In this document: positions 1 to 18,709 of the stretch, in pieces | Position numbering within the stretch: position 1 is the first letter of the stretch | Layout: each line of letters opens with the position of its first letter | DNA from: Apoderus coryli | Lineage: Eukaryota; Arthropoda; Insecta; Coleoptera; Attelabidae | Length of the DNA stretch: 64,000 bases | Reading direction: 5' to 3' | Assembly (NCBI GenBank): GCA_911728435.2 | Contig: OU452210.1 | Coordinates: 7,812,001-7,876,000 of the forward strand | Translations under genes and position numbers: made by a program | Notes under the pieces: generated by a model | The model's database searches: none | What the model was told of the DNA's origin: nothing | The model's input: the letters and a program-made list of their open reading frames with translations, nothing else

Positions 1-276
1 TAATTTAATAGTAATGAACTTAATAAATGTTAAAACTAATTAAATAGGACATGATATTGTTTGAGTTAAAAAGCAATTTTAAAATTTCAAAACTGCAATA
101 AAATACCATCCAATTAAGAAACAACAATAACATTTTTATTGAAGGACCATGTAAATTTGAAAATATCTTCAGATTGTGGACTACTACTATAACATACCTG
201 CAATAGTGTCATGTCTCTGTCGATATGTTTATCTTAGTACTTAGTCTGTTAATTTTAATTATTTTTAATTTTTTAG

Positions 277-3200
277 GTGTCCATCGGCTAGAGCTTTTAT
301 CTTACTTCGCATGTCTTTCCGTACTTGTAAACTATATAGTATTTATGACATTTTATCCGGCATGTCTGTCGTTAATACTCGAAGTAAGTAAGCTAGGTAT
401 AAGGTTTTAATTCCATTTATAATTTTTTTTTATTGGAAGAAATATATTTTACATATGGGGCTCCTTTTTGCGGATGTTTTGAACACGTATAACACAAACT
501 CGCTACAATTTGAATTGGATATGTGTCTCCACTGGTCGACGTCTCACTGTGCACGGAAGGTCGATATTTTTGTTGTTTGATTATAATTACGGTATTCTAA
601 CAAGCTCAGTCTAATTAATTTCAAGCTAATTGAGGCTCTGGAATCAAGCCAATAATTTTCTCCACTATGTCACAAAATTTTTAATTTAAATGACTTTGGT
701 ACGCAAATTCTTTTCATTGTTAGGATCAACGACTTCACACTTGGAGATCAAATCGCTGAGATCTCAATATGTGGGTGATAGATGAAAGATAAAATAGTCT
801 CCAAGTGGCATTTTTGTATTTTGTACTATATTTGCATTATTTTCTTGTTTTTTTTTTATATCTGCTGGTATTACCTATACATTTGATTTTTTATTATTTA
901 ATTTAACAAGGTGGTAAATAGGTACAATATTTTTATTTTTCTTATTTTTAAATAATGCAAAATCAATTATCAAGACAAAGAACAACGAGAATTAAATTAG
1001 AACACTAGGGGACTACGGGTTGCGTTGGAACGAATTATATTGTAAATTATAAAAAGGGATTGATAAATTCCTGTATCCATTTTTTACTTTTTATCAATAA
1101 AATTATATAAACCTTCTCAGTTTCTAACTGTAAGAAATTTGATCAAATAAATGCTGCATAGCACCCTCGGTTAAAGGAGCCTCTATTTATTATTTATAAC
1201 TTCCAATAATTTTTGTAAAACTCCCAGCAGGAAATAATAAAACTAGTATTTAATATAATCAAGTAACTAATTTAGACAGAATTGAGCTCAAACTTGATTA
1301 TTTTTGTATCGAAGTACTATAATGGTTGGAAGATATGTACTTTAATTATGATTTAACGCTAATTTAATTTTTTAGTTGTCACGTACAACAATTTCTGATA
1401 TTTATAAAACGAAACAATGTTTCATTGCTATGGCTTACAAAGAGGAAGATCACAAATCAAACCCAGTATTACAAAGAGTTAAGTTAATAATGTCAGCGGG
1501 GTTAATGTTAGTTCATGCTCACAGGTAAGACAAAATATATTTTAAAGTTATGCGTATCTAGTATATTTTTAACATGAACGCCTATACATATTTACAAGTT
1601 ATATCCTTTTTTTAAACTATTTATTTAACATAAAAGATTTTCTTGAATAGATTATGTAAAAAAAAATGTAAACAAATTGATGCGTAGTTTTTCTTAGAAG
1701 TATTGTTTGTTTTTTTAGTCGTTGGCCATTTAAAGATGTTGATGAACCCATTAAATCGAATAGAGTGGAGCAGATTTTGAATAAAACTGAGAGTACAACT
1801 GCTCTTCATGGATATTTTGTCAGGTAAACAATTTGGGAATTGGCTTCTCACAAAAATAAATTTTAACAAAAGAATTTAGTGTACCTAGACATTTTCAACT
1901 AATTACATACAACAGATCTCAATTTTCACCATGTTTTTTCCTGTGGATTCCTAGTTTGCCAGAAAGTGTATGGCTTTCCAATTGTATAAGGTGATACAGT
2001 GATATTAATTCGCAGTACATGAAAAAAGTTGATGAAAAAGTCAAGTCACAAGGTGTCAAAAGTAACAACATGAAGGTTCTTTTAATTTTTTCCGAAACGT
2101 TTTGGGACAATTATTACAAATGAGTAGGAAAGATATATTTAACAAAATAAGTATAAGTTTACTTTACGATACGATGTTTACCAATCTTTTTTATCCTTAT
2201 ATTAGAAATCTTAAAACCTTACACTTTATAGGCGTTCTTGTATACTTTCCGAAACGTTTTCAAAACTATTTGTGAAATATTATTAAAGCTTTATTTCTTT
2301 AACACTCTATCATATTAACATTTAGTATTACACCCTGTATATTGATAACAAAAGAGACACTCTTGATCGTTAAAACATGCATCACTAATACTTACGTTGC
2401 AACCCAACACATTTATTAGTTTTTAAGTATTACATTTCCAATATTCCAAGATTATTCAGAGGAGGAACAACCCCCATGCCTCTCCTGCCCAGCATCAAAT
2501 ACATTTAGATTTGGATTTTCTTACCAAAACAATCTTATGAATGTGTGAAACAGGAATTCTTGTAGCTCAACCTTTTAGTAAAAACAGTGAACTAGTAATT
2601 TGAAGCCAGTTAGCCCTTGTGCGAGTCTTACTTAAATGTTTTTTTAAATAAAGTATAAAACTTACATTGTAATATATTTCAGGTGGATGACACTCAGTGC
2701 TGATCACATAGTCGTATTAATACTCTTAGCAGCTCTAGTTCTAAAGTTTATCTTTTTTGAAAACAAGGATATGGAAGAAGAAATAAATACAAATAATGAT
2801 CCGGATTGTATTAAGTTAACCACAGAATTGAAACAACATTGTTATAATTACACAAATGTTAAGGGTTCTCAAGATGTTTATAAAAATAATACCAAATATT
2901 CTCAAGGTAGGTAACTAATTATTATTGCATATACAATATTTTTATTTTTGGAAAAATATTGACCAGCAGTTGCCCTACACAGCTCTTTGGCAATTATATG
3001 CTTCCACAAATGTCCAGGGTTGTTCTAGTTATGTGCGGCCTTATTAACTGTATTAGGTTAAACGCGGAAACTCAAAAATGAAAGTAGCGAAGATAAACAA
3101 ACTAATACATTTATTAATGAAAAACAACAAAATGATGTACAACAAAAAATCTTAATGCTTAGTGATGTTTACTAGTCGAGATGGAGAACCTAACTCACTG

Positions 3201-6200
3201 AATTTGCTGAACATTTATTTACTTAATTATTGTATCTTTTACTTTAATCTGTAAAATTTTAAACATTTGGTCGAAACATGGACATCTCCGAAATTAACGT
3301 ACAAAATTAATCTTTGCCGAAACTACAATAGGTACTGTTATTATTATACTATAAAATTCTATACAACTAAATAATTTCAGGTACTAATAAATTTTATGGC
3401 AACTACGTGACTAAAACTCAACAAATGTATATTAGTAAGATATTTTTACAAAAAGAAGCAACACAACATTGTTGGTCGCAGGAGTCATGTACAAACGTCT
3501 TGTATACTAATATTGTCCAATCCAAAAATGCAACTTCTTCCTACAAAAATTTACTAAAAGTTCTATGTTATAGACATTACTCATATATGAATTAAATTCG
3601 TACTGTTAAATGGATTTTTAGATATGCGCAATATTATCTTTTTCATTCTAAAAAATAATCTTCCCTCTTAGTTCACTAATAATAAATAATCCAAGCCCAA
3701 TTTGGATGGATTTTGGTCATTTGTGTTTTTATGAAGAAAACTTAAATGCACCTTGATGAAAATTTGATATTTTTTCATTTTTCTGTGATGGTTTTAGATA
3801 AAATGGTGTTTAACATCTGATAACGTAAATATATTTTTTTGTTGGATTTCATTGAATTATTTGATTTTGTGACTTATCTATTAATTTGATGCGAAAAAAC
3901 AAGAAACATTTATCGTCCTCGCTCAAACTCATCTTTACCTCACCGGGTCCTGTGAAAAGGCCTGTATGGAGCTTAAATTTTTTCTATCCAGTCAAGAAGG
4001 TTTTTGGCTTTTAATTCCGATTGAACTTCTTCGTTTGTCTCAGTATTGGAGTATTCCTCCAGTGGGACTTCAAATGTTCCTTTTCCCATGGTACTTGGCA
4101 ATGTGGAAGATGTGTTCTAATCCTTCTAGATCGCCGGGTTTCTATTCCGTCGCCTGTGTTAGTCTTAGAGAACTTATTGCTTCCTTTTTCTTGACTAGCA
4201 ACTTGGATTGGTTTTTATTGGATTTCGTTTTCCAACTAAATGGAACTTTGTAACAATTTGGTTTGTTAATCATTTTTAGAAGAAGCTTACGAAGACAAAG
4301 AGATTCAGACTTCTCTCACGTCATCAAGATGTGAATCAGATGCTGAAAGTGTTCCTGAAGATGATATGTTGCCTAGAACTACAAGAACTTTGGAAGACTG
4401 TTTGAAAATTTATAACAATTTAGACTTAGGAGCTAATTCTCTATCTGATGATGAAGTGATTCTTCTAGTTAGAAACAAACATATAGCAGCGTATCAGTTG
4501 GAGAAAGCTATTGATAACGCTGAAAGGGGTGTTGGAATTCGACGAAAAATTTTAGAAAGTGACCTCAGTTTTTCAAGTTCATTCGAAGATTTACCCTACA
4601 AAAATTATGCATACGATAAGGTAAATGTACTATTTATTATTCAATAATTTGATTTTGAAATAGGCAGATGTAGATTGTAACATGTGGAATTATTATTGGT
4701 AGAATCGTAAAATAAACGGATTGATAAATTGTGCTAATAACAAGTGCTGTTTAAAATAACCATCATATCGTGTCAATCACTGCGTTCTCTTTCAAAAATA
4801 CGTTTAGCAAATTACATATTATGCCGATTGAATAAACTTATAAATACCAGTTCCGGTCGCGTTTTGTAATCAAATTAACATTATCCAATACTTTTTAATT
4901 ATAATTGTTTAACATAAATATTTCTATAAGATAGCGCCACCTTAAAGTGTAATTTTGAGAAGGTATTAATTTATAATAGCTGGTATTTAGAATACACAGT
5001 TCAAAAAATCCAAGATTTTGTCTCAATTGTGGTTTTGCGGTGTATTATAACTGTCATAATCAAACATATTTCACATGCACGCTTGTTAGAACGTGAACCA
5101 CTGAGAGCTGCAATATTTTGACATTATTTTGGAAATTTTAAATGTGATAGAAATGATGCCTCGACGTTGTCAGAAGTTATATTATAAATGTTAATTTAAC
5201 TGTTTTTTGTCTTTGAACAATAAACCATATTATCTAATCTATAAGGTAATTGTGAAGAAAAGACTAAGATGTGTTAAAACAACGTTCTAACGATCAAAGG
5301 TTTTCCTTAAGAAATATATTTTAGACTTAGTCAAAATTCTAACAAGCTCTTAGACTATAATTTACGTTGTCTGCTGATTTCAAAACAGTTTAACATGTGC
5401 GATTCGAACAAAGTACTTTATTAATATTTATACATACGTAGAAATTAAAAACTATTTTATAAATTATTTGTAGGTAATGGGTGCCTGCTGTGAAAATGTA
5501 ATTGGATACATGCCAATTCCCGTAGGTTACGCTGGCCCACTATTTTTAGATGGATCCACAATTCACGTTCCAATGGCAACGACTGAGGGCTGTCTAGTAG
5601 CTAGTACCAATAGAGGTTGTAGAGCTATAAGTCAAAACGGTATAACGAGCAGTTTAGTTGCAGATGGAATGACCAGGGGACCTGTAGTACGCTTTCCTTC
5701 ATTGCAAAGAGCAAGGTAAAATGCCAAGAAACGAAATTATTATGTGAAGTCTCCCAATTCCGGGGTTAGTTATTTATTTTGTACCTATTAAGGCTCCAGA
5801 GAATATTTTAACAGACTAATTACTTTGTTTTATATTAAAGACTCCTTCGGTAGGCTGTCTTATACCACAGGAGTATAAGCAACAGGTGTTATGCATGTCT
5901 GAAGAGTAAAAAAACTTAATTGCCTAAACGACGAAATTACTTTCGATTCTTTTGAGGTCGCACAATAGTCACAAGAGCATTGTATAGTTTTTTGACTGTG
6001 GTGATCCCAAAATGCCGGCTGTTTCAAGTCCCTATGTAGCAAATTCGAATCGTCATGATCAACGAATTTTAATAATGGTAAATTTTCCTGTAATAGTCCT
6101 TTCTCGCAGAAAAAGATTATGGAATTATATCGAAGTTTTCTTTGACACAATTTAAAATAGCCACCCACTTTAGGACCTGATTGGAATTTTCAAAAAAGAA

Positions 6201-7215
6201 AAGGTCCTATAAAAATACTGATTGATTATTGCAGTAATAGGTACTGTGTTAATAGTTATTATTTTGTTTTCAGTGGTGCCATGGAATGGATGCAAATTCC
6301 TGAAAATTTCGCTGAGATGAAAAAGCAATTCGATTCTAGTAGTAGATTTGCTAGATTAACAAAAATTATGCCGAAGTTAGTAGGACGATATTTATTTATC
6401 AGATTCGTGGCTAAAACCGGCGATGCAATGGGTATGAACATGTTATCAAAGGGTACTGAATTTTCTCTAAAACTGGTGAAGCGAGAATTTCAAGACATGG
6501 AAATTATAAGCTTAAGTGGAAATTACTGTACGGACAAAAAACCAGCAGCAATTAATTGGTAAAAACAGTTTTACGTATACTATATTTATTATTTGCTAAT
6601 TATTTTATTTCTTTATATTGAAGGATCGAAGGCAGAGGAAAATCGGTTGTTTGTGAAGCTATAGTCCCCGCAAAAATTGTCACCACAGTATTAAAAACAT
6701 CTGTTCAAGCTTTAGTTGATGTCAATATATCCAAAAATATGATAGGTTCAGCTGTAGCAGGTAGCATAGGAGGCTACAACGCGCATGCGGGTAACATAGT
6801 AACAGCAATATTTATAGCAACAGGCCAAGATCCAGCACAAAATATTGGTAGTAGTAATTGTATGACTTTAATGGAACCCTGGGGAGCAAATGGAGAAGAT
6901 CTCTACATTTCCTGTTCAATGCCTTCGATTGAAGTCGGCACAATAGGTGGTGGAACATTTTTACCAGCGCAAGCAGCATGTCTTCAGATGCTTGGTGTTA
7001 AAGGACCACATCATGACAAACCAGGCGAAAACGCCAACCAATTAGCAAGAATAGTTTGTGCTACAGTACTCGCTGGCGAGCTATCACTGATGTCTGCATT
7101 AGCAGCGGGACATTTAGTTAAAAGCCACCTAAGACATAACCGATCAACTACAGTGTTACCTGAAGCCTTTAATATAGCTAATCAAATTGTTACTCCGTGC
7201 AAAGATGGGATGTGA
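277..7215 (+). CDS. HMGCR: HMG-CoA reductase, 3' part (8 exons; 5' end outside window)
   Basis: Makes mevalonate from HMG-CoA in the ER membrane; in insects this feeds juvenile hormone and other isoprenoids, not sterols. Exons: 277-383, 1376-1524, 1719-1823, 2683-2906, 4280-4620, 5474-5715, 6274-6558, 6624-7215 (stop TGA 7213-7215). All borders are AG/GT and the phases join, giving 680 residues to the stop. The first exon carries the end of the membrane/sterol-sensing region ([16 protein letters not shown]...). Exons 2-5 are the poorly conserved linker and further membrane sequence. The catalytic domain begins with the EEVILLV-like segment. Visible catalytic residues: Glu in TTEGCLVAS, Lys in DKKPAAINW, Asp in GQDPAQN, and the late His in [23 protein letters not shown] and [10 protein letters not shown] are also present. 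The first base of the first visible codon comes from an exon left of the window. No frameshift or missing residue is seen, so the gene looks functional. Confidence 0.97.
3381..3434 (+). other. possible cassette exon in the HMGCR linker
   Basis: Inside the intron between HMGCR exons 2683-2906 and 4280-4620 there is an acceptor (ataatttcag before 3381) and a donor-like GTAAGA (3435-3440). The 54 bases between are a multiple of three and open in the HMGCR frame, encoding [18 protein letters not shown]. The frame stays open past the donor to a stop at 3593-3595, so it could instead be a truncating terminal exon or chance. Inclusion would add 18 residues to the variable linker. There is no transcript evidence. 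Confidence 0.25.
3966..4260 (-). pseudogene. unrecognised coding-like remnant in an HMGCR intron
   Basis: This stretch is richer in G+C than the surrounding intron. Read on the minus strand it gives several protein-like runs (for example [19 protein letters not shown], then after a frame change [19 protein letters not shown] and [14 protein letters not shown]) broken by stops. It looks like a decayed mobile-element ORF inserted antisense to HMGCR, but I do not recognise the family. The open plus-strand reading (95 codons) is probably its shadow. Confidence 0.25.
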
Positions 7216-8465
7216 CATAAAATATAAACACTGGATATGTGCCAAGAAAGTTAGAGTTTATTTTTTGCTGAGTGACCTGATATTACGTTGGCTGTCTCAA
7301 TGCAAAACACAGTACCTAACAAAAGTTTTACACTTTTAATATTGCGGTTTTCGTGCACACTTGACCATTTATAAAAGGCAATCGGCCAATAATTAAGGAA
7401 ATCAGAGTGCACACCCAGTAAAATATAAATACAAAATGCACATTTTGCAAATCAGTCAGCGTGGGACAACGTCGTGGCAATTACTGTGTTTTAATAGATT
7501 AGTACTTAATTTGGTTGAAAAACTACTGCCGTTTATAGTTATGGCCTTCACCATGTTTTATACATGATATTAGGAATAATTCTTCTATACAACATCAAAA
7601 TCTTGAGAAAATATCTCAATTTATATTGTACGGATTAAAAATTATCACGATACAATTGATTTTTCTTTGTTGCTATAAAATGAAGTTACTGTGTTTTGTT
7701 TTCGGACAGCCTACGTATCTAAATCCTATCTATAGAAAAATATAGGTACAAGGTGTTTCGTTTGAATTTTAATTAGAACTTACTGAATATGTTTGGTTCC
7801 GATTTTTTGTCTCCTCATAGAACACTAAAAATTTTGTTCTCACCTAGCCAATTGATATTGAACACATACAGTATGTACAAATAACATAAAGTAGACTAAA
7901 TATGTTTTAACAGATTGTTCTTTCACATCACACATATATTTATATACTTTTTAAACTCAGTTAAAAGTCTTGATGAAACCCAAATACATTGAGAAACGTA
8001 TATTCTGGAACATGCGTTCCGCAATCTTATTCGATACACTATAATTGAGTTTGGTGTTTTTCGGGAATAATCCACATTGATTGAAACATATTCAGTCTAC
8101 CCCGTATAAAAGCACTCACTGAAACACAATAGGTATGTCAAATTATGTTACTGTGAGGCCAGATTTTAGGTCCATATTATTTATTCATCCAAAGCTAGTT
8201 GATTTAAAAAGTTCCAAAAAGTTTGTGTATTTGTTATTTGAGTAGGTGCTCAATTAAATGTATCTTTGTGATTGCTTTAATATTAATACATTACTTGTTT
8301 GTTATTCATTTAAGAAGTACGTTATTATTTTTGTTAGAATCAAAGTAAAACTAAAATACGTAAATATTAGTTGTTATATATAAAAAAAAACATATTTATA
8401 TTTTTAATATTAAACATGTACGATTATAAATAAAAAAAATTGCGTATATTTTTACAACAAGAGTT
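7216..8465. other. tail-to-tail spacer between HMGCR and XPA
   Basis: AT-rich non-coding DNA between the HMGCR stop and the XPA stop, which lie on opposite strands. The clearest plus-strand AATAAA is at 8429-8434. If used, the HMGCR 3' UTR would be about 1.2 kb and end next to the XPA 3' end. No other gene or repeat is recognised. Confidence 0.4.
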
Positions 8466-10100
8466 TCACATTTTTTCAAAAGTTTCTACAAAGTGACATG
8501 TTATGCAAGTTTTGGTATAGCTATCGGTAGCTTCATCATATGTTTCTTCTCCAAATTCATGAACATGTGAGGCGGATGATGTTCTATCATACAAACTACT
8601 TCTCATACTCATTCTCAGTTCTTTCAATTGCTTATGGTATTTTTTTGATTTTGCCATAACCCTTTTTTCCTCACGAATTTCCCGCTCTTTTTCAATATTC
8701 TCGTGTGATTCCCAAATTTCCAATGCTCGTTTTTCTACCTACGAAGAACATCGTTTAGTATTTTTTTCTCACAAAAAACATCTCTAGGTAATTATTTTTA
8801 AACACAAGGCATCATGCGGATTATTTAAGTTTCCAAATATGTCGCCCTGAGCATTTTTAACAGATCTCACATACACTATACTGAACAGACACAACCACAT
8901 ATTGAGATTACAAACAAAATATTTATTTATCTCTTATCTTGTACACGCCGACAATGAACTCTATACTGAACAGTATCTACCTACGTCTATGCGATTTTGA
9001 TACGTTTTCTCCTATAATGGCGGCATGCGCGACGAAATGCGCATGAAGCTTCGCAACCGGACACTCGGAATGCTGTGTTATTGTATTAACAAAATTAAAA
9101 ATTTTAATGTTTTGTTTTGAATATAGTAAGTATATTGTGTTGAATGTTTTCGCGTTACTCAACATGTGCATAGCCCGGCTGCAGAATAGCATCCAACTTC
9201 AATGAACGTCGGGAGCTGCTGTAGCACTGAGCTGAAATAAACCACGTTTTCCTAGATCCTACCCTCGACGCAACTAAAAAGACTTGCTGGAAATATAGGA
9301 AACCTCAAGAACATTCTAATTTAGTGTAAATGACTTCTGGATATTATTGTAATATAGGTACCTACTTGCAACTCTAAATATAATTTCATATCACCCCATC
9401 GCACATTATGAGGATTTTTGCGTTTAATGAACTTTAAAACTGGTTCCCTCTTATCTATATCACAATCCTTTAAAATATATCTCGTAAGTGCTTCAGTTTT
9501 TGTGATAAGCTTGTGTTTTTCTTCTGTATCTCTATAAAAAAAATATTAATTTATTTAGCTACACAAATTACGTAGATATGAATATCAATATCTAAGTCTT
9601 ACTTGCATTCATCGCAACAACAGTAACCAAAATTATCAAAGAGCCACGATGTAGCAAAGGGTCTATCACATTCAATACAATCCGGTCTGTCTTCTTCAAT
9701 TATTGGCGGCTCTTGCTGCTTTGCTAATACCACCTGTAGATAACATATATTAGTACTTAATGAAAAGAAAATTTCAGGCTATCCGCCAAAAAAACAACAA
9801 ATCAGATATTAGCTTACAGACTGATCCTTATCTAGAGACTCTTCCAGCAAGAATCCACCTCCCGTGTCTTTATATTTGGTTCCGCCGATTTTAATTATAG
9901 TTTTGTCTGTAGCAACAGCATCTCTTAAAGTTCAAAAAATAATGCATATTATTTTTATACTTCTTTCTTACTACTTACTCGCGTATGGCATAGGGATGAG
10001 ATACAAGTTTACTTTTTTTAAGTAAGATAGCTTTCTGTCGATTTTTCTCAATACGATCTTTGACGGATTGTGGTAGATCCTCTGTCGCCGACTCAGACAT
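8466..10100 (-). CDS. Xpa: XPA, DNA damage recognition/verification factor of nucleotide excision repair
   Basis: Five exons on the minus strand: 10100-9979, 9923-9818, 9733-9603, 9531-9366, 8738-8466. All have GT-AG borders and join in frame to 265 residues (human XPA is 273). XPA binds damaged DNA and scaffolds TFIIH, RPA and ERCC1-XPF in the nucleus. Recognisable blocks in order: an N-terminal basic helix with [10 protein letters not shown], the ERCC1-binding TGGGFLLEE (encoded by exon 2), a C4 zinc finger with CIEC, 17 residues, then CDEC (the XPA spacing), then HKLITKTEA, a [14 protein letters not shown] block, [12 protein letters not shown], and a C-terminal CxxC domain ending TFEKM (TFIIH-binding region in the human protein). 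The start ATG at 10100 is preceded by untranslated AT-rich sequence and gives the usual N terminus. Nothing is missing; it appears functional. It is head to head with the KDM7-type gene. Confidence 0.96.
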
Positions 10101-10613
10101 AATTTGTAATTTGAAGCAGATCTTTTTCACTTATACGAGAAAGCTAAATCTATTGATATAATAATTGTTTTTCAGTTTTCTTTAGCAAAAAACGGTAATC
10201 CAGCATTGTATTTATTATTGTGCAGGTAAACCGCGCGTGAACCATTTTGATTTTTAAACTGTCACAAATCTTAGCTTTAGCTAGCAATGGTGCCAGGTTG
10301 TGTTATTGATTCACTACATGAATATATAAATAATACTTTGTTATTAATAATTAATTTTATTACTCAATTTATATGCCCAAATAAAATAAATTAACAAACA
10401 ATAAATTCACATTTTCATTACTCATAATATCCAGATGTATTTACAAAACCAATAATAAATTACCATCGTCTGCGTCACTGATACTCGATATTATCTTCGA
10501 CAGCTGCTTTTATTCATATTTAGAGAAATATAAAGTGTTAGAAAATTAACCTTTAAGAGTTATTGGGTGCTCAATAAGGGCAGGCACTAATAAGACTAGC
10601 CTTATTTGAGATA

Positions 10614-10625
10614 TACGCATGCGCA
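10614..10625. promoter_or_regulatory. NRF1/Erect wing-like palindromic site
   Basis: TACGCATGCGCA differs by one base from the NRF1-family palindrome TGCGCATGCGCA, which is common in promoters of housekeeping genes. It lies about 500 bp upstream of the XPA start and 1 kb upstream of the KDM7 start. Motif match only. Confidence 0.3.
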
Positions 10626-11475
10626 CTTGGGTTCACTAATAAGGAATACATTAAACAGAATAGTGCTTATCCCTATTTGTGCAGGGATAAGACTAGGCAT
10701 TAAATTTGATTTTGACGTTAGCGGATTTGAAGTTCATTGCAACGTATTTTTTGCAGTTAGTTTGGTTTTAATTCACATCTTATGCTCATTATTTTTGTGC
10801 TATTGTTTTTTGCTGTACAAAAACAATAAGAAAATAATTAAAAATTCAAATTTCAAACATTAGAACGGTTATTCTTTCGTAGTGATTGATCTCAACAAGT
10901 GAATGTGATAGAGAACTGTATATTTGGCGAAACCGAAAGATTATCTTTCACTTAACCTGGAAAACTTTGGAAAACAACCAAATCTGCTCTGAAAACTGGA
11001 AAATTATTTGTTCCGTCATTATCCATGTGTTAATGTCAAATAAATGGCCACTCACCTCACTTAATCTTAAACATTTTGTGGCCATACGTCACCCCTTGGA
11101 TTGTTATAATCTAAGCGTCACACATACTGGTTTAGTGTTAGTGTTAGCAGTGAAATGTATACTAGTTACGTAGTACACATTTCACTGAGTGTTAGTGACG
11201 GAACATTTTCGTCGACAACTGAATAATTTAATTGAATATGATCACCTGTCACTCTCCTCACATGTAGTTTTTTGGTAAAATTTGTCATTGCTATAAAGCA
11301 TTTTGAGGTTAAATTTCTCACTCAACTGTTAATTATTGTTTTAAATTACTGGCCGGTTTAGTTTAGTACTCAGGCGCGGGAGAATTGGTGATATTTGGCG
11401 TTGGAGAAAAACACCTATTCTAGCAAAAATGCTAAACTTGTTAAACCCAGCGACATGCATTGTGCATTGCTGTCT

Positions 11476-11565
11476 GTCTGTCACTGTCAAATCGTATGTT
11501 GTCTGTGGCTAAACCAAATATAAAACAAACGTCACCTTTCAACATTCGATTTGACAGTGACAGAC
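11476..11565. repeat. 19-bp perfect inverted repeat in the KDM7 5' flank
   Basis: GTCTGTCACTGTCAAATCG at 11476-11494 is repeated exactly in inverse at 11547-11565, 52 bases apart. The right arm ends 45 bases before the KDM7 start codon. If transcribed it would form a stem in the 5' UTR. Further ACAGACAAC units follow the right arm. Confidence 0.8.
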
Positions 11566-11610
11566 AACAACAGACAACAAAAGTTAACAAAGTCAAAATA
11601 CTCAAGAAAA

Positions 11611-18140
<6,530 letters not shown>

Positions 18141-18626
18141 CTTTGAACTAATTTTTATGTTTTTGTGGTGTTCTTTATATTACGTACTTTATACCAAATG
18201 TTTTTGATATTCTAAAATGTTGTTTTCTTTTTTAGTTTATATTTGGTTATAACACAAAAGTGGATATTTTTTTATTTTTATAAATCCAATATTTAGTTGG
18301 TTAGCGAAACGGTATTTATTTGTTTTTAGGATCATAATTATTTATTTTATACATTCCACTTTTATGATTTGGTAATATTCAAAGTATGAAAGTTTTTTTT
18401 TTCTTATCTGATAGTTTCGCAAGTTACAAAAGTCTTTTTTATATAATTATAATAATTTATTCACCTATAAGAAATACTTATCGTTATTTAAGAATAAAGT
18501 GAGCATATCAGGTACATATATCAATATCCCAGGGGAGAGAACATTATCCCTGCAATAACCACTTCTCTAGCTCTAGCTAGAACTGCATTCGCAAAGCTCA
18601 CCCATTAGCATAAGAATCGACGTATC

Positions 18627-18709
18627 GCGATTAAGTTTCTTGCTTGTTTGAAAATTTTAAAATCAGGGAGTCAAGAGAAGTTTTCAAACAAGCAATAAAC
18701 TTAAATCGC
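18627..18709 (+). repeat. long hairpin in the KDM7 3' UTR region
   Basis: The arm at 18627-18654 (GCGATTAAGTTTCTTGCTTG and on) pairs with 18681-18709 over about 28 bases with one bulge and one mismatch; the loop is about 26 bases. It lies 0.5 kb after the stop codon, so it would be in the mRNA if the 3' UTR is as long as inferred. It could be a MITE remnant or a structured RNA element. Confidence 0.75.

Larger units (their letters stand above)
10101..11610. other. head-to-head intergenic region XPA / KDM7
   Basis: About 1.5 kb between the start codons of two divergent genes. No coding region is supported; plus-strand open runs at 10606 and 10886 show no protein signature. It holds an NRF1/Ewg-like palindromic site near 10614, a short inverted repeat GGGATAAG / CTTATCCC near 10670, and a 19-bp inverted repeat just upstream of the KDM7 start. 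No TATA box is evident for either gene. It probably contains both promoters. Confidence 0.5.

Noticed and set aside
10606..11173. Possible gene between XPA and KDM7
   Set aside because: Two hydrophobic or AT-biased open runs without known motifs; better explained as intergenic sequence.
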